This document shows positions 39,667 to 49,011 of a stretch of 64,000 bases of DNA, in pieces; position 1 is the stretch's first letter, and the number at the start of each line of letters is the position of its first letter. Position numbers and translations under genes: made by a program. The DNA is from DTU052 sp050951725 (GTDB lineage: Bacteria > Bacillota > Syntrophomonadia > Syntrophomonadales > DTU052), in assembly GCA_050951725.1 (NCBI GenBank), contig JBMNJO010000001.1:744001-808000 (forward strand), given 5' to 3'. The notes under the pieces were generated by a model. It was not told where the DNA came from, searched no databases, and saw only the letters and a program-made list of their open reading frames with translations.

Positions 39667-39747
39667 CGCAGCTAAGAATGCGGTGGTTATTAGGTTTGTA
39701 GGCAATCACAGCTACTTATTTGCGTCAAACCTCCGGTTGTGTATTAT
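39667..39747 (-). promoter_or_regulatory. CRISPR leader between cas2 and the first repeat
   Basis: Only 81 bp separate the cas2 stop from the first repeat. Read on the minus strand it contains TTGACG, a possible -35 box, but no good -10 at 17 bp. The leader promoter and any Cas1-Cas2 recognition sites may therefore reach into the cas2 coding region, or the array may be transcribed as the tail of the cas operon. Position and polarity are firm; the promoter is not. Confidence 0.6.
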
Positions 39748-40029
39748 CTATAGAATATTACTTGTAGGGTCAGGAGTATTTGTAATGATATCACGATTCA
39801 GTTTAACTCCATCTGGCAAATTGTAGATAATTACAAAATCGTTATCCGGGTGTACCAACTTCATGATTTCACTTCTAAGACGCACCAGCTGTCCTTCCGT
39901 AATATTCCCTTCAAACACAGATCGTTGAACATGGGTCAAGTATTTGCGACAAGTCTTCATTACTTTAACTAGGCGCGACTGACCGCCTTGATCGATAGTA
40001 TTGATGTCATAAATCACAATTACTCTAAT
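39748..40029 (-). CDS. cas2: Cas2 endoribonuclease-fold adaptation protein
   Basis: About 94 residues; forms the Cas1-Cas2 integrase that inserts new spacers. The first strand VIVIYDIN holds the conserved Asp; a VQRSVFEG segment and the C-terminal DFVIIYNLP strand follow. GTG 40017 would remove the first strand residues. Reading back, the family-type start (M)RVIVIYDIN begins at an ATT codon at 40029-40027, 1 bp after the cas1 stop; there is no ATG, GTG or TTG in frame between. I therefore give ATT as the likely start, by comparison with the family. Confidence 0.85.
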   Translation of the reverse strand: MRVIVIYDINTIDQGGQSRLVKVMKTCRKYLTHVQRSVFEGNITEGQLVRLRSEIMKLVHPDNDFVIIYNLPDGVKLNRDIITNTPDPTSNIL

Positions 40030-40030
40030 A

Positions 40031-41011
40031 TTACCACCACACTTTCATTGGGCTATAGGTTGTCTCCCCTAAAAGATGTTTGACGAGTTTATACAAGTCC
40101 AACCGAATTAAGTTCTTGTAGCGAACATTACGTTTTAGATTTCGATGTAATAGAGTCGTTTCCATTTGTTCTTCAAATTCACTCACAAATATCTTTCGTC
40201 CTTCTTCAGTAAGATACGTATAATCAACCTTTGCGTCAAAATGTTGCGGTTTCAGCTTTTTTACGTTGATTAGTCGAAATATTAACCGATCTACAAATAC
40301 CGGTTTAAACACCTCGGCTATATCTAATGCCAGTGAATAACGACGCTCGGATGGTTCATGTAGATAACTTATAGTGGGATTAAGTGCGGTGCGATGGATT
40401 TCTTTTAATACCGTGGTATATGTCAGTGAATTTCCAAATGAGATTAAAGCGTTAAGGGCATTTTGAGGGGGTCTCATGCTTCTCTTGTCGAATTCCCACC
40501 CTGTGATGTTGGACCACTCGGCGTAGTATGCTTTCCGGACGTGCGCTTCCACACTCATAACTTCTTCGATGGTCGTTGAGTCTTTGAGAACCTTTCTTAG
40601 ATTGTCGATTCGGCTACACGTATCTTCGTATTCTTCTCTTTTTTCAAGATTACGACGTATATTGTGTATAGCGCCTTGAACGAAAATCTGAGCCAATTTT
40701 ATGCGTTTATCAGGATCCAGGTAATGTTCTACCTGTTTTACTACTAAGAAACCAGAAAGTTGAGCCTCACGAGGTATGAAACTTCCTGAATATTGGCCGT
40801 AGTAACCAAATAGGTGAAGACATACTTGTTTTTGGCCCAAAAATTCAAGCAGTTTACTATTTAGGTTCAATGGAGCGAAGCAGTAGATATGATCAACATC
40901 CTCGATGGGGATTATTTTTCTTCCGTCATCACTTTCTAACGCTAGGGTATTATCTTTGCGCCGAAGTTGCCCCGGTGAAAACACATAATATGTCCGACTG
41001 ACACTAAACAC
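40031..41011 (-). CDS. cas1: Cas1 integrase
   Basis: A 326-residue Cas1 of the type I-B kind. N-terminal beta domain (RTYYVFSPGQLRRKDNTLAL in part, PIEDVDHIYCFAP) and an alpha-helical catalytic domain with the metal ligands in EAHVRKAYYAEW (Glu), YLHEPSERRYSLALDIAEVFKP (His and Asp). It catalyses spacer integration with Cas2. The start GTG/ATG region is preceded by a GGGAGG site just after the cas4 stop. Intact. Cas1 and Cas2 stops and starts are 1 bp apart if the ATT start of cas2 is right. Confidence 0.96.
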   Translation of the reverse strand: MFSVSRTYYVFSPGQLRRKDNTLALESDDGRKIIPIEDVDHIYCFAPLNLNSKLLEFLGQKQVCLHLFGYYGQYSGSFIPREAQLSGFLVVKQVEHYLDPDKRIKLAQIFVQGAIHNIRRNLEKREEYEDTCSRIDNLRKVLKDSTTIEEVMSVEAHVRKAYYAEWSNITGWEFDKRSMRPPQNALNALISFGNSLTYTTVLKEIHRTALNPTISYLHEPSERRYSLALDIAEVFKPVFVDRLIFRLINVKKLKPQHFDAKVDYTYLTEEGRKIFVSEFEEQMETTLLHRNLKRNVRYKNLIRLDLYKLVKHLLGETTYSPMKVWW

Positions 41012-41032
41012 CTCCCTGAATAGACGAGCCTC

Positions 41033-41548
41033 CTAAACATAGCAAAAATCAAAGTAAGCACAGCGGGAACACATTTTCTTTCCCTGTATTGGCGGAGGAC
41101 CTGGTTTTCGTAAAATCAGATCAATGTCCTTTAGAACCTGTTCAATGCTCGCATTATCACCCTCTTCCCACTCCACATCAACTTTTCTCATGCTTGCAGG
41201 GTAATGAATGACACCGGAACCACAGTTTACTCCTCGCTTACGCAACAGATATATATAGAATTTCAACTGCCATATATGGGCCTTTTCGTACCTTTTGCTC
41301 TTTTTTACCTCATGAACAAACACCTGATCTCCGAATCGTAGGAAATCAATTTTTACAGTATCAAACGCAACTTCTTTTTGCGATTCTCGTTGGAACCGAT
41401 TCTCGTGCAAGATTTTACCCTTAATCACATCAACGTTTCCCGAAATATTTTCAAGATTGAGTCCTTTAGAATATAACCAAAGCTTGCGATGACAAACATA
41501 AGCGTAAGAAACCATCGTACCGGTAACACCAACTTTTTCAACGGACAT
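41033..41548 (-). CDS. cas4: Cas4 RecB-type nuclease
   Basis: A protein of about 171 residues that trims and PAM-selects prespacers with Cas1-Cas2. The N-terminal Cys (SYAYVCHRKLWLYSKG) and the three-Cys cluster CSRCAYFDFC at the C-terminus bind an Fe-S cluster; the RecB core shows DTVKIDFLRF and FVHEVKKSKRYEKAHIWQL (Asp, Glu-x-Lys and Gln). The frame is open from TTG 41566 inside cas3, but ATG 41548, 7 bp after the cas3 stop, is more likely. Intact. Confidence 0.92.
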   Translation of the reverse strand: MSVEKVGVTGTMVSYAYVCHRKLWLYSKGLNLENISGNVDVIKGKILHENRFQRESQKEVAFDTVKIDFLRFGDQVFVHEVKKSKRYEKAHIWQLKFYIYLLRKRGVNCGSGVIHYPASMRKVDVEWEEGDNASIEQVLKDIDLILRKPGPPPIQGKKMCSRCAYFDFCYV

Positions 41549-41555
41549 GTCATCT

Positions 41556-44246
41556 TCAAGGTTCAAAATAATTCAACCCCTTTTCTGGGTCATACGAAAA
41601 CTCTAGCACAACGATACCGTTCAACCAGCGCCGAAGCTTGGAAAATATCAATGCTTGGCCATCACTGCTAAAGCCTTGAGGGATAACATTCTCCAAATTC
41701 AACTCATGATAATATGTCCGGTTTTCTTTGCTTGCTGAATGGTATGGACATTGAACAAGGTATTTAGGGAGAATAGCCGTCGCTAGCACCTCATAATTCA
41801 GTTTAGGAAATGTATCTTTGACCCATTGGTAGACCTCACTGTAGAAATTAGCAACGAACGCCTCAGGAATCCCTGCAAAATCATTTATGTCTCTAAAGAG
41901 CTTCATCGCATCGCGCTTTTTGTCCGAACAGTAACCATGGTCAAGTATCTCTAATGTTTCTTTATACCGGTTAATATAGTTGCCGAGATTTAATGGAAAT
42001 TCTGTGTCACTTGATTTCTGGAGTAACGTATAGGTCTGTTTTACCCACTCCATTTTATCTTGTTCGGTGAGCAACAGACTTCGGTTTTCAAGTTGGCGAA
42101 TGATCTTGTATAAAGCTTCATTAATCCCCTTCGCCTTCGGCCCTTTGCGTTTCAGGAAACAAGATTCCCATGGTTGTTCGTCCAATATTGGCATACTAGC
42201 CTCTTCCAGCGAATTACTATCGAATCGATTTGCCAACACTACTAAAGAGATAGCGGTTAAGTTTCGATCGTAAACCTTGCCCCCAATACCAGTGCCCAAC
42301 GGGGCATCCTTATTGTCGTTGCCTTTGGCTTTACGCGTATGGCTCTCGATAACCTTGCCTTCAACTATAATAACGACATTAGCATTTTGGGACACATTAA
42401 TTCCTTGGCTGCGGGCAAATCGACGATTAACGCGTCCCATTCTTTGTACTAGGCTATCTGCAGGTGCCGGTTCGGTAAATATAACGTCGGCGTCAATGTC
42501 AAGAGATGCTTCTACAATCTGGGTTGAAACTACTATACATGGAGAAGTATCTCTTTCGGGTTTATTGGGCATATAATTGTCTACAACCAGTGCCTCTAGC
42601 TCTTTTCGTCGCTGGGCTGTAAAACGAGAATGTAACAGGGCATGTTTTATCTGTAGGCTTCGTCTTTTTAATTCAGCATTAATCTGATCATAAATGCCAC
42701 ATGCCGCAGGCACGGTATTCATAATTACCAGCACTTTTTTACCTGAAGCGGAAGCGTCCACCACCCTCTCGATTACCGATTCATAGCCTTTGTTATAAGT
42801 TAAAAACTGAATCCTATGCCTAACAGAGGTTGCTATTCCCTGATATTCTGGCAATTTAAGCACATTGACTATTTGTTCGTCAGCTATTTTGACCCTCTGT
42901 ACAATCTCAGTCTCAATGAAAGGAGGCAGTGTTGCGGTCATCAAAAGAGTCTTGCCCCCTAGATGGGAGTTTTGTTGAATCAAATGAGTGACTATGGCCG
43001 CCGATTGCGGATCGTAAGCCTGTACCTCATCTATTATTAATGCGCTATCCATCAAGGTGGAAAAAATACGCTCATATCCTGGGTACCTTAATGCGCTTGG
43101 AGCGATCTGGTCGGCGGTGGCAACAATATACGGCTTGGCCAGATGGCGAGCCAGATCAATTGCTTTGCGACGTTCGCCCTCGGTCTCCTGAGCATTATTT
43201 TGCTGACTCCTGACAAAAAGTTCCAGGCTGGCATCACCATGTAGCAACGCCACCTGATCCTTTCCGTATAAATTTTGGGTTCGATCAAACAATTTATTCG
43301 TCGCGGCCCGCATAGGCAACAGCATAAGATTATTGATGCCAGCGCCCCAGAGGTAAGCAAATTCGGTCTTGCCGAACCCAGTTGGGGCTACCAGTATCAT
43401 GTTTTCACGCCGTAGATTTGGTCTGGTATTGAAGAACTCCTTTTGCCAATAATTGTTGGTATTAATTAGTGATTTAATCCTACCGTGAATTACGTTCGAT
43501 GAAAGTGCGTCTCCTTGCTGAATGTCCTTAATTTCTAATCCGCCATTACTATCCTCCACCAGAGATGCAAAGTGATCGGCACGCATTAGATTCCCCGCAA
43601 CAAATATGCGGAACCTTTCTTGTTCAGTTCTATCATGACCACCCCGTATGTTTGAGGGTAGAAATGCCATTGTGTACGGTGGAACCAGCACTCCTGCTGC
43701 ACCCAAAGTACCATTACGCAAGTATTCAATCAGTGTTTCGTTGATACCAATAATTCCCCCGTCCAACTGATAATAGTTGGCTACCTCACGCAATTGCTCG
43801 GCAACTCTCTTGCAACGCTCCGACCATTCGGTATTCTCTTCAACAAATTCTTTTGCCTTAGCATTAATATCAGATGTTCGATACCCCATCATAAGATCCG
43901 GGAAACTCTCACGCCAGTGATGAAAAGCGACCGCAGAAACTATAGTGTGAGCAAATATGTAATTATCAAAATTAAGTAATTCCGGCCTGAACAAGAACAA
44001 AGAAAGAAAGCTATGGGGAACATCCCGACCACTCAAATCATGTCCGGTTCTTTTTAACATTTCCTGAAAAGCAGGATCAATTTTACCCAGGTCATGCAGT
44101 AGTGCAGCATACTTTAGTGCTAACCACCAGTCTTCTGGGATGTTGTTACGCTTCCTGTGACGCAGTATTTCTACTGCCTGCAATACGTCGTTCGTATGCT
44201 TTGTGAGAGAGGTGCCATTGCTCTTTGCCCAAAATTGATTTTGCAC
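41556..44246 (-). CDS. cas3: Cas3 HD nuclease-helicase
   Basis: An 896-residue effector nuclease recruited by Cascade to shred target DNA. The HD domain comes first (His17, HDLGKID at 51-57, later HTIVSAVAFHH). The SF2 helicase follows with Walker A VAPTGFGKTEF, motif II LIIDEVQAYDP, LLMTATLPP, and motif VI LVQRMGRVNRR. A GTG start with a strong AAAGGGGGG site is used. Fully open, so the nuclease itself looks functional even though the cas8 gene upstream in the same operon is broken. Confidence 0.96.
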   Translation of the reverse strand: MQNQFWAKSNGTSLTKHTNDVLQAVEILRHRKRNNIPEDWWLALKYAALLHDLGKIDPAFQEMLKRTGHDLSGRDVPHSFLSLFLFRPELLNFDNYIFAHTIVSAVAFHHWRESFPDLMMGYRTSDINAKAKEFVEENTEWSERCKRVAEQLREVANYYQLDGGIIGINETLIEYLRNGTLGAAGVLVPPYTMAFLPSNIRGGHDRTEQERFRIFVAGNLMRADHFASLVEDSNGGLEIKDIQQGDALSSNVIHGRIKSLINTNNYWQKEFFNTRPNLRRENMILVAPTGFGKTEFAYLWGAGINNLMLLPMRAATNKLFDRTQNLYGKDQVALLHGDASLELFVRSQQNNAQETEGERRKAIDLARHLAKPYIVATADQIAPSALRYPGYERIFSTLMDSALIIDEVQAYDPQSAAIVTHLIQQNSHLGGKTLLMTATLPPFIETEIVQRVKIADEQIVNVLKLPEYQGIATSVRHRIQFLTYNKGYESVIERVVDASASGKKVLVIMNTVPAACGIYDQINAELKRRSLQIKHALLHSRFTAQRRKELEALVVDNYMPNKPERDTSPCIVVSTQIVEASLDIDADVIFTEPAPADSLVQRMGRVNRRFARSQGINVSQNANVVIIVEGKVIESHTRKAKGNDNKDAPLGTGIGGKVYDRNLTAISLVVLANRFDSNSLEEASMPILDEQPWESCFLKRKGPKAKGINEALYKIIRQLENRSLLLTEQDKMEWVKQTYTLLQKSSDTEFPLNLGNYINRYKETLEILDHGYCSDKKRDAMKLFRDINDFAGIPEAFVANFYSEVYQWVKDTFPKLNYEVLATAILPKYLVQCPYHSASKENRTYYHELNLENVIPQGFSSDGQALIFSKLRRWLNGIVVLEFSYDPEKGLNYFEP

Positions 44247-44265
44247 CGTGTTATTGCCCCCCCTT

Positions 44266-45120
44266 TCACGTTTTATGGCCTACAATATTTGACATGTAAA
44301 CCGGTACGCTCAGCTCAGGATCCACGAAAACACCTGGCAATTTAAAACTGCGTAAAAAAGGAACAGGAGAACTGAACAATCTAGTTGGCACATGCTCAAA
44401 ATTTCGAATTATACCACCTTCTCCCCCCTGGTAAGGAACTCTGATAAGTCTGTAGACCGAAGTCACAAGCATGGCAGGACCTTGAATTTTTTCGTACAGT
44501 TCGGTGTATTGTCTGTCATCTACATAACTGCCTACTCCGAAAGCAAAAGCTGGTTCCGGCATCCACTGATAATACTTGTCCGAGTTACGTAAATCGGCGG
44601 GTTGGTTGGAAACAGATAACGAGCTCATCGAAGACGAGTCTATTACAGCCCAGTCTTCCGCTCGTCCTAAATGGAGATGGCTGAACCACTTCTCGGGAGA
44701 AAAGATATTTTGCTGAAGGGCATTGATTACCCTGTCATCAGAATGATAAACATATAATAATATATGGACGTCGTTCAGCACCTCTATGCTAATCGGACTT
44801 TGTCCTCCGATGTGTTCGGAGACTTCTTGCCAGGTTCGATTTTTTGCCGATCCATGCCGCCGAACATGTTCGGAATGGAGCAGGTTACGCATCCAGGTAT
44901 ACTCATAGGTTATGTAATCATAACGGGACAATACCCCGAGAACCAGACGACCCTCCAGCAGTGACTTTATTTGCTCGATGTTTCCCAGAATATTGGCTAG
45001 AAGCCCTATTACTGTGGAATACGGCGGCACCGGATAGGTCTTTCGTGGATCACTACTGTGCACTACACGAAAATGTGCGTTGGGCATTCTTATCTGAAGC
45101 CGTAAAACCTTAATCGACAA
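44266..45120 (-). CDS. cas5: Cas5 (type I-B, Cas5t-like)
   Basis: A 284-residue RAMP protein of Cascade that binds the 5' handle of crRNA. The N-terminal segment KVLRLQIRMPNAHFRVVHS and the conserved TYPVPPYSTVIGLLANILG are typical of Cas5 (proline-Ser-Thr loop followed by a glycine-rich helix). It starts 6 bp after the cas7 stop and ends 19 bp before cas3. Intact. Confidence 0.9.
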   Translation of the reverse strand: MSIKVLRLQIRMPNAHFRVVHSSDPRKTYPVPPYSTVIGLLANILGNIEQIKSLLEGRLVLGVLSRYDYITYEYTWMRNLLHSEHVRRHGSAKNRTWQEVSEHIGGQSPISIEVLNDVHILLYVYHSDDRVINALQQNIFSPEKWFSHLHLGRAEDWAVIDSSSMSSLSVSNQPADLRNSDKYYQWMPEPAFAFGVGSYVDDRQYTELYEKIQGPAMLVTSVYRLIRVPYQGGEGGIIRNFEHVPTRLFSSPVPFLRSFKLPGVFVDPELSVPVYMSNIVGHKT

Positions 45121-45126
45121 ACCTTC

Positions 45127-46194
45127 TCACCACCGTAACTCAATGGTATTCAGCACATCTTCTACACCTTTCCATTTCCTAGCTTTGGGGTCTAATTGAC
45201 CATCCAGTGACATGACCCCTTGATACAACCAAGTATTTGTGACGTAATCATTGTTAATGGCATAATTTAGCGTACGTGCGTTAATGGCACCATCCTTGAA
45301 TTCAACGTAAGAATTGAACACCGGCACCGGTACGCGAAGTGCCCCTAATACGAAAAATACCGGGATAGCGCCATAATTTTCTGTGCTGGAGTGGATTACC
45401 AGACCGTTAGTAATGACTTCAAGCAACTGTTTGATTCTTGCTTGGCGTTGTTCAAGACTAACGACAAAAGTTACTCTAGCACTGTTCTTATCTTCAAATA
45501 CTCCTAACATCCCATGCTCTTTGGCATCTTCGCTAACGTAATACCAGGTAGCATCATCGACCACTTTTCCATATACAGATTCGATATCTTTGACATCATT
45601 ATTACTTGCAGATGGCAGGCCCTTGACCCATTTTTTTAGCTGTTGGGGAAGCTTAGGCATATGGATATCTTGATAACCAAGGCGACAGAGGTCTATAGTA
45701 AAAGACACCCGGTAATAAGAATGGTGCTCTTCTTTTTGAAACGGGTTAGGGTTAGCTTTATCCCCCGAGGCTACAGCCCTCCGAACCATATCGTGATTGG
45801 CATAATATGCCATATCAGCCTGCCAGGGTTCCAGCGATATTGCTTTGGTCATTCCTAATGGTGCTTTTCTAACAACCCCTAAATCCGAACCCAACACCCC
45901 AGTATTCATAAAGCCAAATACATCCATCTCGGGATAAGTTATTATGTTCGCGTCTGGAAATGCGAACTGGATTACCTTCTTTTTCCCTATAGTAACTGGG
46001 GCCCCTTGCCACCCGTGAAGTGTCTGCAGAGTTTCAAATAGGTGATGACGCAGAAATGCGCGACTCATAAAAGAATATGTCCCGTTATAGCGTGAAAGCT
46101 TTTTAATGGAAGTGATATTGCCAGCTAGCTTTTCGTCCCTGTTGACGGCTGAGGCTTCGAAAACCGTCGTAATACTTAAACCATTAACCTTCAT
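45127..46194 (-). CDS. cas7: Cas7 (Cst2/DevR family) Cascade backbone
   Basis: A 355-residue Cas7, the backbone protein that coats the crRNA spacer. The start MKVNGLSITTVFEASAVNRDE and the region SRYNGTYSFMSRAFLRHHLFETL (each given in part) match the DevR/Cst2 branch of type I-B systems, as does the C-terminal VPVFNSYVEFKDG. It follows cas8 by 17 bp. Intact. Confidence 0.92.
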   Translation of the reverse strand: MKVNGLSITTVFEASAVNRDEKLAGNITSIKKLSRYNGTYSFMSRAFLRHHLFETLQTLHGWQGAPVTIGKKKVIQFAFPDANIITYPEMDVFGFMNTGVLGSDLGVVRKAPLGMTKAISLEPWQADMAYYANHDMVRRAVASGDKANPNPFQKEEHHSYYRVSFTIDLCRLGYQDIHMPKLPQQLKKWVKGLPSASNNDVKDIESVYGKVVDDATWYYVSEDAKEHGMLGVFEDKNSARVTFVVSLEQRQARIKQLLEVITNGLVIHSSTENYGAIPVFFVLGALRVPVPVFNSYVEFKDGAINARTLNYAINNDYVTNTWLYQGVMSLDGQLDPKARKWKGVEDVLNTIELRW

Positions 46195-46211
46195 AAATAT
46201 GACTCTCCTTC

Positions 46212-47066
46212 CTAATTACCGTTGGCTTCAGTCTGACCCTTGAGTCTCAAACCCGATATGTAGGCATATATGCCAGTCTTAAACAATTCGGAACTACTGA
46301 CGGTAAATACTTCTGCCAACCGGCTCGGAAATTCTATGTTTCTTGCTATATACACCCGCAGCAGCAGATGATAAACATCATCCTTTCGGTTCAACCGGGT
46401 TAGTTCCAGCAACCTAAACACAAGATTATCATCATCCTGGGATAGTGGTGAATCTGCCCCCAGTTTACGTAGTTGGCCTGTGTTTATATAATCCATCACC
46501 TTGTCCCCCTTTTCTTTGGACAAAAGTCTAATGATTTCACCATTGAGTGTTATTAGATCTACTACGGGTTGGATGCTTAAAGGTTCATAAACAACTTCCG
46601 GATCGCTTAGTTTATTACCCTTAGCTAAATAGGCACGTAATGATTTGTAAATTATCGTCGGCAAATAATCAAAACGCTCTTTTAGAATTACGTCCCAGAC
46701 CCTTTCATTGGCAATGCTACTCATTTTTGAAGCGAATTGTGGAACCAAAAACATTCTTGCCAACCTGGGCGAAATCGGATAGTAACTCACCTTATCCCAT
46801 TCCAAAACTAAAGCTTCAAGATTCTGCAGTCCCCAACTGCCAATTCCTTTACGTAATTGGGGATCATATTGTAATGCATTCGGAAGAGCTTTTTGGTAGG
46901 CAAATCTGTTCTGTCGAAGTTTACTAGCCAACAATCGGTTAATGTACCAATTGACCCGCAAAGAATCTGAGTTAATAAAAAAACGATTGCGCTGCACTAT
47001 ATGATAGCTGAGAAAATGCGAACGACACCTCTTGCATATAGTTAAGTTGTGACCTATACCCGATTT
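46212..47066 (-). pseudogene. cas8b: cas8 (Cst1-like large subunit), C-terminal fragment
   Basis: About 283 native residues starting SGIGHNLTICKRCRSH at the IS3 junction; a GTG-initiated ORF reads in from the IS (47075). CKRC is the second half of a zinc finger whose first half, CSFC, is on the other side of the insertion. The rest is helical with no catalytic motif, as usual for the fast-evolving large subunit. Joined to the upstream part over the TTT duplication (codon AAA, Lys) it gives about 506 residues, the right size for Cst1/Cas8. Identity rests on operon position between cas6 and cas7, size and the split Cys pairs. Confidence 0.8.
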
Positions 47067-47116
47067 GTCGGACACACAGTAGTTAGGTAAAATAACAACT
47101 GTGGAGGGATTAACAA

Positions 47117-47404
47117 ATGGGGAACAAGGGAAAGCGTTATGACGCGGAATTTAAGGCGGATGCAGCCAGATTGGTGAAAGAAAGCGGCAGATCAGTTGCC
47201 AGTGTGGCAAAGGACCTGGGGGTGAATCCCCAAACCTTGAGAAATTGGCTACGAGATAACAAGAAACAATCTTCTGATAAAGCAAGACTAATTGAGTTGG
47301 AAGCTGAATTAAGGGCTGAAAAGCGAAGAACAGCTGACTTAGAGGAGACTGTAGCAATATTAAAAAAAGCTGCGGCCATCTTCGCGACAAACAACCGGAA
47401 GTAA
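47117..47404 (+). CDS. IS3-family OrfA (helix-turn-helix)
   Basis: 95 residues: an N-terminal HTH (RSVASVAKDLGVNPQTLRNW, in part) and a leucine-zipper C-terminus (ELEAELRAEKRRTADLEETV, in part) that ends with KKAA. Near its end the run TTAAAAAAAG is a classical -1 slippery site that would fuse it to OrfB, giving the active OrfAB transposase. It starts with ATG after GGAGGG. Confidence 0.92.
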   Translation: MGNKGKRYDAEFKADAARLVKESGRSVASVAKDLGVNPQTLRNWLRDNKKQSSDKARLIELEAELRAEKRRTADLEETVAILKKAAAIFATNNRK

Positions 47405-47433
47405 GCTATAAATTTATCAAGGAACACAGCTCC

Positions 47434-48273
47434 GTGTTTCCGGTTGAGAAGATGTGCCAGGTCCTCGAAGTATCGCGGAGCGGCTATTATGATTGGAAAG
47501 ACCGGCTCCCAAGCAAACGTAAGCTTGAGAACCAAGAAATACTTAAAATTGCCCGGAAGAGCTATAAAGAATGCCATGGTATGTGTGGTTTGGATAAACT
47601 CCTTGCTGATGTAAGAGAGAAGTTTCCCAACTGTAGCCGTAAGAGACTCTACGAAATCCAACGGAAAAACAAGTTATATGCCAAACGCAAAAAGAAATTT
47701 AAAGTAACAACGAATTCTAATCATAAACTACCAGTAACGGAAAATCTTTTAAATCAGAACTTTAAGACGGATAAACCGAATGCCGTATGGGTAACGGATA
47801 TCAGCTACATATACACCTATGAAGGCTGGCTGTATCTAGCTATGATAAAAGATATATTCACCAAGGAAATAGTAGGCTGGGCAACGGATAGTAACATGAG
47901 AACAGAACTTTGTATTAAAGCCCTGGAAAATGCTGTGAGGCGGCATAAACCACCCAAGGGAATCATTCACCACTCTGATCGAGGCGTGCAATATTGCAGT
48001 AGAGAATACCAGGCAACCCTTAAGAAACACGGAATGATCTGCAGTATGAGCCGGAAAGGTAACTGCTATGATAATGCCTGTGCGGAAACGTTCTTCAGTA
48101 CTATAAAATGCGAGATGCTTTACCATAAACGTTATATGACACGGGAGGAGGCCCGCTGGGACATCTTTTGGTATATAGAAGTATTTTACAACCGTAAAAG
48201 AAGACACCAAGCGCTGGGATACCTTTCACCAGCTACATTTAGAAAAGGCTATTTAGAGCAAAAGGCGGCTTAA
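47434..48273 (+). CDS. IS3-family OrfB, DDE transposase domain
   Basis: 279 residues, catalytic part of the fused OrfAB. HTH_21-type region (YKECHGMCGLDKLLADVRE, in part), then an rve core with Asp in AVWVTDISYIYTY, Asp in HHSDRGVQYCS and Glu in CYDNACAETFFSTIK, ending RRRHQALGYLSPATF. Probably translated mainly through the A7G frameshift from OrfA; the internal ATG at 47434 only marks the open frame. Intact. Confidence 0.93.
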   Translation: MFPVEKMCQVLEVSRSGYYDWKDRLPSKRKLENQEILKIARKSYKECHGMCGLDKLLADVREKFPNCSRKRLYEIQRKNKLYAKRKKKFKVTTNSNHKLPVTENLLNQNFKTDKPNAVWVTDISYIYTYEGWLYLAMIKDIFTKEIVGWATDSNMRTELCIKALENAVRRHKPPKGIIHHSDRGVQYCSREYQATLKKHGMICSMSRKGNCYDNACAETFFSTIKCEMLYHKRYMTREEARWDIFWYIEVFYNRKRRHQALGYLSPATFRKGYLEQKAA

Positions 48274-48342
48274 AAAAGCTAGAATTATGAGATTTTGAGC
48301 AAAACTATGATTTAGTAAGAAAACCTAACTCTGGACTGTCTG

Positions 48343-49011
48343 TTTTATCGGGAAAACCCCATTGGGCTTACCATCCCAAAATCGGTTAGGGAACACTTCT
48401 GGTCCATTTCCGAGAACAATAGATAATAATCTTGTAAAAAAGAGGTCATAGATCCTGCCATCTTGGTCTGGACTATAGTTGCTTCCACAGAAGCTACAGT
48501 TAACGTTATAATGCCCATTGTGTTTATCATGAGTGAACCAATTGTTTAGAAACTCTATTTTTTTTGCGGTATCATTTGTAAGTTGTCCCAGGTTAACAAG
48601 ATTCGGGTATTGGCTCTTGAAGTTAAATAAACTGCCGCAAACCGTTTCTACCAATTCATGATTGTCCAGGCTTTTATTCTTATCATTACCTGTCATGTAT
48701 CCGGCTTTATAACTAACAACTATCCACCACCAAGCGATACGTTTCATCCCTTCCAGGTCATCTGGTACCGCCCGTTCGGCATAGCCATCGGGCATAGGAA
48801 CGCTTTCAGTACTAAAAATTGCTTTCGCCAGTTCACTTGGAATCAGGGCTGTACCATCATGCTGTAGGATTTGTTCCTCGATTATCCGGTCCCCTTCCTC
48901 TCCTAATCCCCATGCCAGTATTTCCAGGAATCCGTGTACGCACGCATTGTAATACCAAGAAGAAGGGTAAATTTTAATGTCCCTTATCAACGTTCCAGCG
49001 TAATTGTTCAT
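48343..49011 (-). pseudogene. cas8b: cas8 (Cst1-like large subunit), N-terminal fragment
   Basis: The first about 223 residues of the Cascade large subunit, which recognises the PAM in type I systems. ATG 49011 overlaps the cas6 stop (ATGA). It contains VNCSFCGSNYSPDQDG, half of a four-Cys zinc finger, and is cut by IS3 after FPIK; the frame runs on for five foreign residues to a stop at 48325. With the C-terminal half 1.3 kb away, no complete subunit can be made unless the two parts associate. Confidence 0.82.

Larger units (their letters stand above)
47067..48342 (+). mobile_element. IS3-family element that disrupts cas8
   Basis: A 1276-bp element. Its ends share a CAGAGTTAGG-like inverted repeat (left GTCGGACACACAGTAGTTAGG, in part; right inverted CAGACAGTCCAGAGTTAGG). 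It is flanked by TTT at 47064-47066 and 48343-48345, the 3-bp duplication typical of IS3. Excising it with one TTT restores an open cas8 frame (...FPIK-SGIGHN...), which confirms the ends. Transcribed opposite to the cas operon. Confidence 0.92.

Noticed and set aside
11519..39826. Many ORFs rich in SNSSMDDGN, VQIPLWTMVT, FKFLYGRW or LPSSIEEFE motifs
   Set aside because: These are the three-frame translations of the CRISPR repeat on both strands, with spacers as variable linkers. They are not proteins.
42991..43040. Cas3 motif II reading DEVQ as a defect
   Set aside because: Cas3 helicases of this branch vary at the last position; all other helicase and HD motifs are intact, so no loss of function is inferred.
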